A stretch of DNA of 64,000 nucleotides from Warburgia ugandensis (GCA_035236585.1 CP141135.1:7846001-7910000); one strand, 5' to 3'; shown: positions 25,301 through 36,937, counted from the stretch's first letter. Made by a program: numbers and translations. Notes: generated from the sequence alone by a model not told the origin.

Positions 25301-28300
25301 GCCAAAGCAGGGACAAGTTTAGAGGAGTCAGGGGAGAGTATTTGCATTGACCACCGAACAGGCACACACATGCAATGCCACAGTTGAAGGTGCCCTCCAA
25401 ACTTTTGACAGATTTGCTCGTGTGTCAATTGATCCTAGTTTCATACATTTGACTTCGCATCATACATGGAATATACAAAACACGAAGTGGGCATTTGTTT
25501 AGAAGTTAGCACCCCAATAGGAGAACCAGTTCTCGCACATGAATTCTTACTGGAGGTACTAGTACGTATATCAGAACAAGAACTTAGTGCAAAAGTACTA
25601 TTGAACATATCAGATTTCAATGTCATCCTAGGCATGGATTGGACATATCCATGCCTAGTACGTATATCAAAACAAGAACTTAGTGCAGAAGTACTATTGA
25701 AAATATCAGATTTCAATGTCATCCTAGGCATGAATTGGTTAGCAGACCATGGGGCAATAGTTGACTATAGGAAGAAAAAAGTCACTTTGTAACCTTAGAT
25801 GGAAAACTAATACCTTTCAGCGAAGCCTAGATGTCTCACACTCTATAACCCTAGAGGGAAAACTACTATCTTTCAGCAAAGCTTAGATGTCTCAAGAATT
25901 AGCATTATATCAGTAGTGTAGGCGTTAGGACTCACAGCTAGAGGATACCATGCTTGTCTAGCCAATGTGGTGAATCAGGAGGAGTCAGGACCGGAGATTC
26001 AGGAGATAGAAGTGTTATGGGAATTTCAAGACGTATTTCTAGAGAAATTGCCCATGTTACAAGAAAAGAGAGAGATGGAATTCACCCATTGAGCTACAAA
26101 CAGGAACAACTCTGATCTCTAAGACACCTTACCATATTGCACCAGCTGAACTGAAAGAGTTAAAGGTACAGTTACAAGAGTTGATGAATCAGGGGTTTAT
26201 ACAACCAAGTGTCTCTTGGGAGCCCATGTGTTATTTGTCAAAAAGAAAGACAGATCTATGATATCAATTGTTAAATGAGTCACAGTTATGAACAAATACC
26301 CATTTCCATGTATTGATGACCCGTTCGAACAATTACAGTCTGCAAAAAGTATTCTCAAAGATAGATATGAGTTTAGCTTATCATCAGCTAGGGATAAGGG
26401 ACGAGAATATCCTGAAGACCGCATTCAGAACCAAATATGGCCACTATGAATTCCTGGTTATGTCTTTTGGACTAACGAATGAACCTACAACTTTTATAGA
26501 TTTGAAGAATCAAGTATTCTAGGAATATCTTGACAAGTTCGTCATTATATTCATCGATGACATCCTAGTATACTCCAGTATTAGAGATGAACATTAGGAG
26601 CATTTGAAAATCATGTTGAGCACACTCCAAACTCATAAACTAGATGCAAAATGCTCAAAGTGTGAGTTTTGGCTTGACTAAGTACAGTTCCTTGGACATT
26701 TTATATCAACAAGAAGATTGAAGCAATCACCAACTGGGAAAGGCCAAAGGTTGTATCAAAGATCTGTAACTTTCTCAAGTTAACAAGGTATTATAGGAAA
26801 TTCATTGAGGGATTTTCCAACGTAGCACAGCCCATGACCCAGCTAACCAATAAGGAGAAAAGATTTGAATGGACTAATGAATGTGAAAGGAGTTTCTAAG
26901 AGTTAAAAAGCAGACTCACCACAGCACCTATTCTGACCTTGCAAGTCGGTATTGGAGGATTTGTGGTATACAATGACGCCTTTGGTAAGGGACTCGAATA
27001 CGTATTGATGCAACATGAAAAAGTAACCACCTATGCTTCGACACAATTAAAGAATTATGAGTTAAACTATCCCACACACTATTTGAAGTTGGTTGTTGTG
27101 GTCTTCACTTTGAAGATATAGAGATAATATTTGTACAGCGAAAAATTTAAAATCTTTACAGATCACAAAAGCCTTAAGTACATTTTCCCCTAGAACGACC
27201 TCAATAGGAGGAACAACGTTAGATGGAATACCTAAAAGATTACGACTTCACCATTCAATACCACCCTTATAAGGCAAACGTCATGGTTGACACTCTCACT
27301 ACGAAGTTGAGGAGTTGAATAAGGAGAATTAGAATAAGAGAAGTATGAATAAGTAGTCAGTTAAATATTATTATTATTATTTTCATTTTGAAAAAATGAA
27401 CACTTGAGGATGAATAGAATAAGATAGGTGACATTTAATTATTGAATTATGGTTTGAATTTAAATTCTAATTGTTTGGGCTATGACTAGGGAACCCTGCA
27501 ATGGTATTGTTTTATCCCACTATTATATGTGAAGGTTTTCAAAGTGACACCATATTGAAGGGTGGAATAGAGAAACATGGGTATTAAGTATTTCAAATGT
27601 TTTGGGGGAAAAAAATCCTGTAGGAGAGTTTCATTTTCAAATTATATTTCGACATTTAAATGTCACATGTCCTATTTCATTCATCCTTAATTGTTCATTA
27701 TTCCAAAATCAAAATAATAATAACAATATCCAACTAACTACTTATTCATACTTCTCTTTTTCTAATTCTCATTATTCAACTCCTTCTAGTCAATTGCTTA
27801 GTCCTTTAGTGCTTCACCTGAAATGTTTTGTAGGGATGAGTACAAAGACTTAATAAGAACATATCTAAACCGGCCATTTAAAAATCCATGGCTTTAGTCA
27901 TAAGTGCGACATAAACATTATAAACATTTAAGCTTTTACAAAAAATCAGTGGTTTCAAAACAATCTATCTTTATATCATATCATATGTATGCAAGCCCAT
28001 TAGGACTCCTATCAATGATTGGTAAATCACAATCTATTGTATCACTGAATGGTGGCATCCCACCACATGCCCATCAAGGCAATGGCTAATATCCTCGAGA
28101 ATGACTGACATGTCAATACATGTCCAATAAATGTACAGCATTCTATGCACAAGAGGACTTACATCCAACTATGTTTGGCCGTGGAAACAACACGAGCTAC
28201 TCCAATCTTCATAGGGGCACTGGATCACAAGAGAGCAGTCTCCCCATGATACAATATTCTCGTCAATAGGCCTCTTAAGGTAGGAATCTCATTTCAAAAG

Positions 28301-31300
28301 CCTATGGCCAAGTGGTCTTCCTAGCATAGCAAGTGAGGGATTTTACACATATTAATACTTGGCTCGACTTAAACAAGCCCACATTTTGACTTTTTTAAGT
28401 CTATATCATGATTATAATTAGTTCATATAGTCATTCTTTCCAAAATTATTCATCATTCAAAATTTTCTATGATCATTTGCATAAATGTCATAAATCAAAC
28501 TTTTAATAGATGCATGCTCAAGATAAGTAGCAATATCACAAATGCGTATTTAGCCATCCATTCATGATCACAAGTTGAGAAATCTTACATATAACATACG
28601 CTAGATAAAATGGTGACCAAATGCAATTAGTGATATGTGCATGGACGTTTCAACCACGTAGTGTAAAGTGTATATAACAAATCTAGGACACATACAATGG
28701 AGTACACGCTTGGTCCCCTAACATCCGACAAGTGAAATGATAATTTGAGCCACTCACTCAATTTTAGTCTAAAAAACATTTGAAAATTTCTTATTTTACA
28801 CCACTGTTAAGTGTGTAATACTAATCCCTTTAAAACAAAAATCTCGTTCATGAAAAACCTTGAATTCATATGATGCGTAGATCATACCTTATAAGGTAGT
28901 ATTTATGGACTAACAATTTAAAATCAATAGTACACTAGCATTAATGTCAAAAGCGTGCATAGAAATCAGATACAATTAGAGTTAGATGCTTAAGGCAAAA
29001 CCCATGCGGCGTGGTGTGCATTACCCAAGCATTGGGTAATAAGCTTTTTACTCACATGCTAGGGACCAAATAAGCTGCCCTTAAGCTAGGTGTCAAACAA
29101 ACTGCTAGTGTCATGTGTGCTTCTCTTATGCTGGTGCCATGCAATTGCACCAAGAATGTAAAAGTCATGCATCTTATCCCTAAACTAAATGAAGCATGAT
29201 GCCCCAGATGCCAAGTGTCATGCCGGCTTTTCCCATGCTGGTACCATGCAAGTCTATTACATATGCCTGCAATCCAAGAATCATTCTATATCGGTAGTAA
29301 GAGGGCATATAGCACAAAATGAAAAAATAAGATTTCAATGAGGGACTCATAGTGAAACCAAGCATGGATTAACTATGAACATATGTACGGGTTAATATTG
29401 GTACAATACAATGATATGGATAGTACTTGATCAAACAACTAATAACAAGCATAACACCTCGATCCATATATTAAGAGTGTACATAGGACAAAATGAAAAC
29501 TTAGGATCTCAACAAGAGACTCGTAGAGAAACTAGGCACCTAAATGAGGGACTCTTAGTGAAACCAAGCATGGAGCAACAGTGAACATATATGCATAGGT
29601 TAATATTGGTGCGTTACAATGATATGCATAGTACTTGGATCAAACGATTACCAATAAGCAAAACACCTAGATCCATATCTTAAGAGTGGTGCTTATTCCA
29701 TCACCTAATCATCATCATCATCATCAAGACCTTATCCCAATTAGGGGTCGGCCACATGAATCTTATTCCTCCATTCCACTCTATTAAATACCATGGCTTC
29801 ATTTAGTCCAAAAGTTTTTAAATCTTTCCTCACCACTTCTATCCACGTTCTTTTGGGCCTTCCCCTTACCCTTTTAGAACCTTCAACTTGTATTGCCTCA
29901 CTCCTTCTAACTGGTGCCGTTGTTGGCCTCCTTTGGACATGTCCAAACCATCTAAGTCTAATCTCCCTCATCTTGTTACCTATTGGTGCTATCACTAAAT
30001 TTCTTCTAATATTTTCATTTCTAATTCTATCCTTTCTTGTCTTACCACTCATCCATCTCAACATCCTCATTTCTGCAACACTCAGCCTATGAGTATGATG
30101 TTCCTTAACTGCCCAACACTCTGATCCATAGAGCATGGCCGGCCTTATAACCATCCTATAGAATTTTCCCTTTAGTTTGAGTGGCACCCGCTGATCACAT
30201 AAAACCCCCGATGCACATCTCCATTTGTTCCAACCCGCTTGGATTCTCTGGGTAACCTCCCTCTCAATCTCTCCACTCTCATGGATCAATGATCCTAAGT
30301 ATCGGAAGTGGTCTCTCATGGGGACCTCTTGGTTATCAATCTTGACTGGTGCTCCACTCCTACTCTCCTTGCTAAAATTACATTCCATATATTCTGTCTT
30401 AGTTCGGCTAATTTTAAATCCTTTCGATTCTAATGCTTCTCTCCATCACCTAATGATGAGCATAATTCTTAAATCAATATCTCAAAAATGGGCATAGTGA
30501 CAGGATCACAAGATTAATAATTAGCATAACCCATATATAGCGCATGATGCTCTTAGGCCATGAATCAAAGACATATAAAATGTATGAGGACATCACAGAT
30601 CTAGCCATTCAATCCTGGTAAATCTAACATGATAAACATGATATTGAATGGTAGTTCAAGTAGGTGCATGTCGTTAGATAAAGAATAATGTGTGCTAAAA
30701 TTAGGAGATCATCAATAAGTAGGATGGATTTATAAGTGCATGTGTGCATGTGCCATATAGATCGGATCAGTAGATAGGTGCACATTACCTAGATCAACAA
30801 ATCTTACCTGTGCGCATGCTATGATTGTGATGACAATGAAAACGTCACGCATCACACTACTCTTAATAGTCAAGACACATGCATAAACTCATTAGAAATC
30901 CAAGCTCGTTTATACAAATTCCATTAACCACAATCCCCTACCTCCATTGAAGAAATCATTCTTCTACAGTCTTCTTGTCCAAAATGCAGTGTTTGAGAAA
31001 AAAAAACTCCAGGTACAATCTTCTTCTCTCTCTCTCTCATGTATTCTTCTTATTTCTCTACCTAGTCAATTATATTTGGTCTCCCTTTGCTATTTTGTGT
31101 TATATCATATTTACATCTATGCTTTATTTTCTATCTTATACTATCTTTGATTATGATATTATCCACTCTTTATTATGTATCATGATTCTTCCTATATCAT
31201 ACTTCTCAGATCTTGATTTTATTCTTTTTCCTAAATCTACAAGATCTCAAATCCTTTTCCTACTTTTCTTTCCGACTTTAACCACTCATATCCTTGTATT

Positions 31301-34300
31301 ATTCTAGCCATATTCTATGTCTCAAATCTTCATGATCCTAACTTTTCATCTTGCCATGATCTAGATCACATTTTGGGTTTACTTTCTTGATTTCTCAAAA
31401 TTCTCAAGATTCCCCTCTAATTCATTATTCTTTTCCTATTCTGATTATTTTAGTTTCCTAGCCAAGAGTGGATGTCCAAATCAGGTAGGGTCATTGCACA
31501 ACGTCCTCTAGCTTTTGATAAGGAATTTTCTCCAAAAAAATGTTAACATGTTATGTTTATTGTTTGAATTTTACACTTAAGTCATTAGCACACACAACCA
31601 GTTGAAGTTTGGTTACGATGAAAGCTTTTGCAAAAATAAACGTTTGTATTATCAAAATCAGAGTTGTTATATTCTACCCTTCTTACAAAAATTTTGTCCT
31701 CAAAATTTCAAGGTAGATCAACAAACAATCATGGAAACCTTTGCCCCATGTCAATTTTAACCTCTTAAGTAGCTCTTCAGTAGAATGATTTTACTACAAC
31801 ACCTTGACTAATGAGATTGTCTTGTTTTTCAAGATCTTCTCCTTCCAGTGTAAGAACTGTCTCGGCTTGGTTACGAATGTCAAGTCAGGTTGTAGTTCAT
31901 CTGGTAGTTGCTCAAGTACATGAGTAGCACTAGGGAAGCATTTCCTGAACATTGATGCATAGAATACGTTGTGCGCTTTTAATAATTGTTGTGGTAGTAC
32001 GAGTTGGTATGCTACCTGTCCAATTCTCTTCAGAATCTCAAATGATCCTACAAGTCTCAAACTCAGCTTGCCATTGATTCCGAACCTTATCACCCCTCTA
32101 GTAGGTGAGACTTTTAAGAATACATGGCCCCTAACTACAAAGTGTAGATCTCTACACCTCTTATATGCATAGCTCTTTTGCCTCCTATGTGCTGCCAATA
32201 ATTGTTTCTGGATAATTCATACCTTTTTTGCACATTGCTTGATCAACTTTGACTTCACAAATTGTCGTTCACCAACATCACTCCAACAAGTTGGTGTTCG
32301 ATATAGTTTATCATACAATGCCTCGTATGGTGCCATGTCAATGCTAGAGTGGTAACTATTATTATATGTGAACTCTATCAAGGCTACATGTTCATCCCAG
32401 TTACCTCTCCACTCTAATGTACAAGCACTTAGCATATCCTCTAGCATCTGAATAGTTCTCTCAGACTAGCCATTTGTCTGCGGGTAGAAGGCAATACTAA
32501 ATCTCTGCGATGTACTAAGTCCTTCTTATATGCAATGTGAATATGCTATCTTTGTTAGGTATGCTAGTCAAAGGCACTCTATATAAACTTACAATCTCCT
32601 TAATATACAACTCTGCCAAACTCTCCAATGATTGCCTCCACCAAATGGGAAGAAAGTGTGTGGACTTAGTTAGTCTATCCACTATTATCCAAATCATGTA
32701 ATGCATGCTGGATGTTTGGGGCAATCCCACTACAAAGTCCATGATAATATGGTCCCATTTTCATTTTGGCAACTCTAAGGTATGCAATAAACCAACATCA
32801 CTCCAACAAGTTGGTGTTCGATATAGTTTATCATACAATGCCTCGTATGGTGCCATGTCAATGCTAGAATGGTAACTATTATTATATGTGAACTCTATCA
32901 AGGCTACATATTCATCCCAGTTACCTCTCCACTCTAACATACAAGCACTTAGCATATCCTCTAGCGTCTAAATAGTTCGCTTAGACTAGCCATCTATTTG
33001 TGGGTGGAAGGCAATACTAAATCTCTGCGATGTACTAAGTCCTTCTTGTATGCAATGTGAATATGCTATCTTTGTTAGGTATGCTAGTCAAAGGCACTTT
33101 GTATAAACTTACAATCTCCTTAATATACAACTCTGCCAAACTCTCCAATGATTGCCTCTGTCAAATGGGAAGAAAGTGTATGGACTTAGTTAGTCTATCC
33201 ACTATTATCCAAGTCATGTAATGCATGCTGGATGTTTGGGGCAATCCCACTACAACATCCATGGTAACATGGTCCCATTTTCATTTTGGCAACTCTAAGG
33301 TATGCAATAAACCTGCAGGCCTCTAGTGTTTCACTTTTGCTCTCTAATATGTAAGACACCGTGCCACACAATCACTGTTCTCTCGTTCATACCTTGCCAC
33401 CAGAAGTTTCGTTTTAAATCTAGATACATCTTCGTACCTCCCTGATGAAATCTTGATACATCTTCGTACCTCTCATATGTATGGTGTACTTAGAATTGCA
33501 TGCCTCTTTTAGCAAGTCATGTCTCAATCTTGTGATAGCTGGCACTACCAATCTCCCTTGAAATTGTACACCTTTGTTTGTCCTTGTAGTAAAACCAGCC
33601 GTGGTGCTCATTCCCTAAGTCTCTTCACACTTCTTTTGAGCTTGCAATATGCAACCTATGAAGGCTGATCTTACAGTGACATTTGCTATTCTTCATCTCT
33701 CTCCTAAACCTAGTTTATATGATTCCCAACAATAGGGATGTGGTATTACTCTCATCAAGTGAATTGCTTAAAAGAGATTCATAAGAAGTTAGCTCAAAGC
33801 CACAAACTTCTACTAATTTCACATACAATGACGACAGATACCTAATTGGATCACTTTCCACTCAGATTTTGCACTTGCTCAACTACAGGCAAGTATGGAG
33901 CCAGAAGCATATCATTGTTGGTCTCATTAACAACAAAAGGTGTATGCAATTTTCACATGCACTTGGCAAGGGCAAAAGTATATGTTGCATCTATGAGATG
34001 GAACATGGTCTAAAACGTTCATCCTAGGCACATCTTAGATACATGACACCTCAAAAAACTTCTACACTATATAAAGCTCCAATTGGTTAAGATTTTTCCA
34101 CCATTCTTTTTGAACGGTCTGACCATCCATTTTTTGACTTCAGAAATAAATAAGGGCTACGATCATTTAGGGGAGAATTTTTGGTGCACAACATATCTAA
34201 GTTGTGGCATAGAAAATGAGCAATTTGGCACCAAGTGTCTTGGCATGTATTTTAGCTGCAAGTAAATTTTTTTGTTGATACATACACGAAGATGCCATCT

Positions 34301-36932
34301 TGCTACTTCACTATCACTAGGTTTCCCAATCTTATTGTGGGTGCCCCTTTGTTTGTGTGTGTCAGATTTATTGCCTTCCTCAAACCGGTTTCTGTTGTCT
34401 CCTCCTAGGACCCATCTATTCTTTGGACAATAAATAAACCCCAAGGGAGAAGAAAAAAGTGAAGGGGCATATATATTAAAAAATCCAAATAAAGTGGCTG
34501 CTTTTTATTACTCTAATCTATGTCTTCATCACATGATAAATATCTCATTGCACAAAATATATAAATATTTACAAGCACTGCAACTGTAGAACCTTATTTT
34601 GATTCCATTCATGGCTCATGCACACACTTTAGGGCAACCAACCCATCGAGGGCTCTCGTCATCATACTCTTTCCTAGGTGACAAGGTTTATAAGAACGTC
34701 CTATAGGACTAGATCAGGCAACCTTTGCACACCACTTCTCAATAATCAAAAGTATTGGATCCAATTTCTGTTCTACATCTTCTCCTATAAGATTGTAAGC
34801 CATTGAGTCAAGTCTGTCCTTGAACCTCAAATCATTATCAGTAACATGCTACAAAAGATCCTTCTATTAGATTCTTACAATGCTTTGACCAGGGAAGAGA
34901 GGATGCCAGATTATGAAGCTATTAATGAGTCAACTCTGCCCAAGAATGGCAACTCTGAGTTTGAGACCACCTTGGACAAGATTCTTAAGCACTCAATTTG
35001 GTTCCCAACAAGGATCCATTCTGACACTGCCACAGAAAATCTGATCATCCCTCTACCATTTTCCTTGCTGGAGAGGTTGGTCTCACTCTTAGATCTTCAA
35101 GATGGAGTAGGTTATGTTAATCATCACTTGAAGTTTTGTGATTCCTCATCATTGAACCCATTATCTTAGTGAGGGTATATGCATCTTAATATCTGCTAAT
35201 CTGCAGTCTTGAGAGGTAAAAAACAGGAGGATTTTTATGGCTAAATATTGACAACCTTTATAGTTGGTATACAGGTCGTACGCTATCTCTTGTGTGCTAG
35301 GTTCTAAAACCTTCCTCTATATCAAGCCCAAATGCTCACTAAAGTAATTGGAAGGTGATTTTGAATAAGGAAGATCCTCACTATAAAGGAGGACAACTGC
35401 TCAGGAAAAACAGACAAAACAGCCCCTTCCATGGCACTATACAACACTGGTAGCAAATGAAAAAAATGGCTCGTCAAATTGTGAAGATGCTTGCATAATG
35501 ACTCTTCACTCTACTCATTTTGCACCCCTATCATGATATACACCCTCACGATGTGGAAGAAATTGCTAGTTCTTTTATTGTATTGTGGCATCCTTGTAAT
35601 GCAATCTTCCCTAAATCCTAAGACATGCCCTTTTGCTACCTTGCAGCTTACAACCCCACTTGCATAGCTATTAGCCAGAACATGCTAGCTATAATGTTTC
35701 ATACCTCCTCCACCATGCATAATTCTCTCTGAAGTCCCTCCAACATATGCAATCCTCATCTGGACCCATCTTAGAATCTTCCACTTGGCCTCCAAGTATA
35801 TGCCATCTGAGTAGCAATTCTGTTTGTCACACCAAGAACTACCCATTATCATAGTGTAACTTGGAATCAAGCACATCATCGGAAGGATACCTATTCCTTC
35901 ACCAAGTACAGTATGGAATAACCCAGATCATGACGCCGATCCACAATCCACCAATGTATATGCACCTCTATATCGGCATTTCTAACACTCCACATTCTGA
36001 GAGATAAAAAAACGTGCCTCTGCTGAGAGAAACTTACAGGACTAACTCACTTCTGTTGTCTGCCTAATCCAACATAATTACCCTAAATGTACTACCATAT
36101 AAAACCAACAGCAATCAAATCAATGAGATCACATGCAACCTACCTCGCTCCCTCAGCGTGGGAATTGCAATCGCAACTGAATTGTTTCAGACTTTACCCA
36201 AATTGTGCACTACACCTAAGAGAGATAAGTAATCATTTTTCCATATAAACTGCTGCAAAATTGAACTGTTTCAAACTTCATCAACATGTAAACAAGGATA
36301 ATAGCATCAAATTACTTTCATGCTACAATTTCTCCGGCCTTTTTCAAATTCTTTTTCCATTCGTCGCGTTATTTCAGACCACATCCAAAGATCTTGAAAC
36401 AAGACACTAGAGCTACCTAAAAATCCACAATAAGTCAAACAATCAAATTCCACCAACTAAGAGATTAATCTTACAAACCTCAGATCCCTACACTTTCTCC
36501 CAACCTCCAAAAGCAGCTTCCCACTGAGACCCTTACAATTCTGCAGATACAGCTCCTGCAACGATGGCCTTACCAGATCTCCGATTGACGAATCATTTAG
36601 CCGACTACAATCAATCTGCAAACACCTCAGATGAGGATTATGCGGCAGCAACGGCCGCAACTGATCCACCGTCGGAGCAATATCCTGAAACAAAATCCGG
36701 CGATAAACTTCAATTTTTCTGCTTTGTTTTTCTCAGTTGAGGTTTTGGAGAACTTACTGGTAGATGGAAATCGGGGCGAAAGGAGAGGATTTGTGAGGCG
36801 CAGGCGTTGAAGGATCTGGATGTTGATGCGATGGAACAGAGGGAAGGGATGTCGAGTTTTAGGAAGATTGTTGCCAGAAGAGCCGATGGAAGAAGTTCCA
36901 GGCCGTAGGATTCCGGTGGCTCGGCTTCTTCC

Positions 36933-36937
<5 letters not shown>
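17317..36937 (-). CDS. F-box/LRR-repeat protein, complete, four coding exons, 632 aa
   Basis: This is an F-box/LRR (RNI-like) protein that resembles Arabidopsis At1g55590. Such proteins act as substrate-recognition subunits of SCF E3 ubiquitin ligases; the substrate is unknown. Coding exons are 36937-36758 (60 codons), 36684-36479, 20210-20117 and 18735-17317. Junctions are CCA|GTAAGT, CTGAG|GTTTGT and GAA|GTAAG, with acceptors TTTCAG, TACCAG and GGCAG; all phases join. Residues about 13-50 form the F-box ([20 protein letters not shown], then [18 protein letters not shown]). From about residue 61 onward LRRs of the cysteine-containing type follow, for example [17 protein letters not shown] and [17 protein letters not shown]. 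The C-terminus is strongly acidic. The splice joint [13 protein letters not shown] matches the conserved family sequence and pins the tiny third exon. Intron lengths are 73, 16268 and 1381 bases. The start ATG at 36937 sits immediately after a GA repeat. The gene looks intact, with no in-frame stop. Confidence 0.9.
18736..20116 (-). other. intron 3 of the F-box/LRR gene
   Basis: This 1381-base intron between GAA|GTAAG (20116) and TTGGCAG (18736) holds no recognisable exon or repeat. Confidence 0.85.
21698..24045 (+). repeat. 5' LTR of the plus-strand Ty3/gypsy element
   Basis: The start TGTAACAACTCTGATTTTGA matches, in reverse complement, the sequence at about 31669 in the opposed element, and both share many blocks along more than 2 kb. 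The end TTGTCACA abuts the primer binding site. It contains a (GA)n run at 22318-22354, whose counterpart lies at about 31027-31041. The site where the RTE LINE is inserted in the opposed copy corresponds to about 22822-22845 here, uninterrupted. Confidence 0.85.
22318..22354. repeat. (AG)n microsatellite inside the LTR
   Basis: An uninterrupted AG run of about 37 bases within the 5' LTR. It is longer than the matching run in the opposed LTR, so it has expanded since the copies separated. Confidence 0.9.
24748..24892 (+). mobile_element. Au-type SINE, 5'-truncated, inside gypsy gag
   Basis: The element begins at GGGACCTTGAGGTCACGGG, so the first third is missing. It continues with CAGCCTCTTGCAAAAAAGC and AAGGCTGTGTACTATAAGC and ends CGCGGCTGCCCATTTT. 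It lies within the gag region of the plus-strand gypsy copy and so inserted after that element. No target duplication was found. Confidence 0.8.
25562..25735 (+). repeat. 96-bp in-frame tandem duplication in the gypsy protease region
   Basis: The segment starting GTACGTATATCAGAACAAG at 25562 is repeated from 25658. Each copy ends in the ILGM(D/N)W block, so the protease C-terminal motif appears twice, 32 codons apart. The copies differ at only a few bases. Confidence 0.85.
27311..27786. repeat. inverted repeat arms of about 106 bp around a gypsy LTR fragment
   Basis: The left arm 27311-27416 (GGAGTTGAATAAGGAGAATT to GGATGAAT) reappears in reverse complement at about 27680-27786. The spacer is the terminal LTR fragment 27437-27655, followed by a perfect 14-base palindrome, GACATTTAAATGTC. 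This is the junction between the plus- and minus-oriented gypsy sequence. Confidence 0.75.
28010..31669 (-). repeat. 3' LTR of the minus-strand gypsy element, interrupted by an RTE LINE
   Basis: Inverted homologue of the LTR at 21698-24045. Shared blocks include, in reverse complement, AACTCTGATTTTGATAATA, TTTTGGAGAAAATTCCT, TTGCCTTGATGGGCATGTGG and TCAGTGATACAAT. The RTE LINE is inserted at 29710-30442. A further expansion is a direct repeat with a period of about 206 bases: AGTGAAACCAAGCATGGA starts at 29351 and 29557. Confidence 0.75.
29710..30442 (-). mobile_element. RTE-type LINE, 5'-truncated, with 12-bp target-site duplication
   Basis: This is the 3' end of a non-LTR retrotransposon of the plant RTE clade. 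On the minus strand the frame is open from 30442 to the stop at 29741. It encodes the C-terminal part of the reverse transcriptase protein, with [86 protein letters not shown] and [11 protein letters not shown]. The element ends in a GAT-triplet tail rather than poly(A), typical of RTE. The perfect duplication ccatcacctaat flanks it at 29698-29709 and 30443-30454. The uninterrupted frame and exact duplication mark it as the youngest LINE copy here. Confidence 0.93.
32271..33310 (-). repeat. 520-bp tandem duplication within gypsy integrase
   Basis: Copy A 32271-32790 and copy B 32791-33310 are directly adjacent and nearly identical. Both start ACCAACATCACTCCAACAAG and end GGTATGCAATAA. The duplicated part encodes the integrase core, so the [20 protein letters not shown] block occurs twice. 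The element could not encode a normal integrase. Confidence 0.93.

Larger units (their letters stand above)
21698..27660 (+). mobile_element. Ty3/gypsy LTR retrotransposon, plus orientation, internally deleted and decayed
   Basis: The 5' LTR is 21698-24045 (TGTAACAAC...TTGTCACA, 2348 bases). A degenerate primer binding site follows at about 24048 (TTGGTATTTCAGCATAG, compare TGGTATCAGAGC). Gag remnants run from about 24160. A zinc knuckle near 25220-25265 reads [14 protein letters not shown], with the last cysteine replaced by histidine. The protease region (25380-25790) shows ILGMDW and [13 protein letters not shown] (about 26150-26720) shows [20 protein letters not shown] and FIDDILVYS. The RNase H region is 26890-27200. 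The frame is broken by many stops. Integrase is absent, and only the last part of a 3' LTR remains at about 27437-27655. A SINE has inserted in gag. Confidence 0.85.
27787..33720 (-). mobile_element. Ty3/gypsy LTR retrotransposon, minus orientation, 5'-truncated
   Basis: This copy is of the same family as the element at 21698-27660 but opposed. Reading the minus strand from 33720, it has an integrase zinc-binding region (33611-33420, [20 protein letters not shown]), a duplicated core region, an integrase core (32742-32515, [20 protein letters not shown] then [12 protein letters not shown]; 32447-32217, [20 protein letters not shown]), and a pol C-terminus (32198-31794, [20 protein letters not shown]; ending [12 protein letters not shown]). 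The 3' LTR then begins at about 31669 and can be followed to about 28010. Gag, protease and RT are absent. Stops and frameshifts interrupt the frame. Confidence 0.83.
20211..36478 (-). other. intron 2 of the F-box/LRR gene, 16.3 kb, transposon-filled
   Basis: Donor AG|GTTTGT at 36478 and acceptor TTACCAG at 20211. The interval contains two opposed Ty3/gypsy copies (21698-33720), an RTE LINE and a SINE. All coding sequence expected between exons 2 and 3 from family comparison is accounted for, so no exon is missing inside it. The parts at 20211-21697 and 33720-36478 carry no recognised feature. One plus-strand open frame at 34846-35169 (107 residues) and a short minus-strand one at about 34722-34850 are unassigned. 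Confidence 0.85.

Noticed and set aside
25466-25792. 108-codon open frame resembling a cellular protease
   Set aside because: It is the gypsy retropepsin region with a tandem duplication, inside a decayed retrotransposon.
34846-35169. 107-codon plus-strand open frame in intron 2
   Set aside because: The composition is protein-like, but no family is recognised, it is opposite to the host gene and it has no promoter or splice support. It was kept only as a note on the intron.
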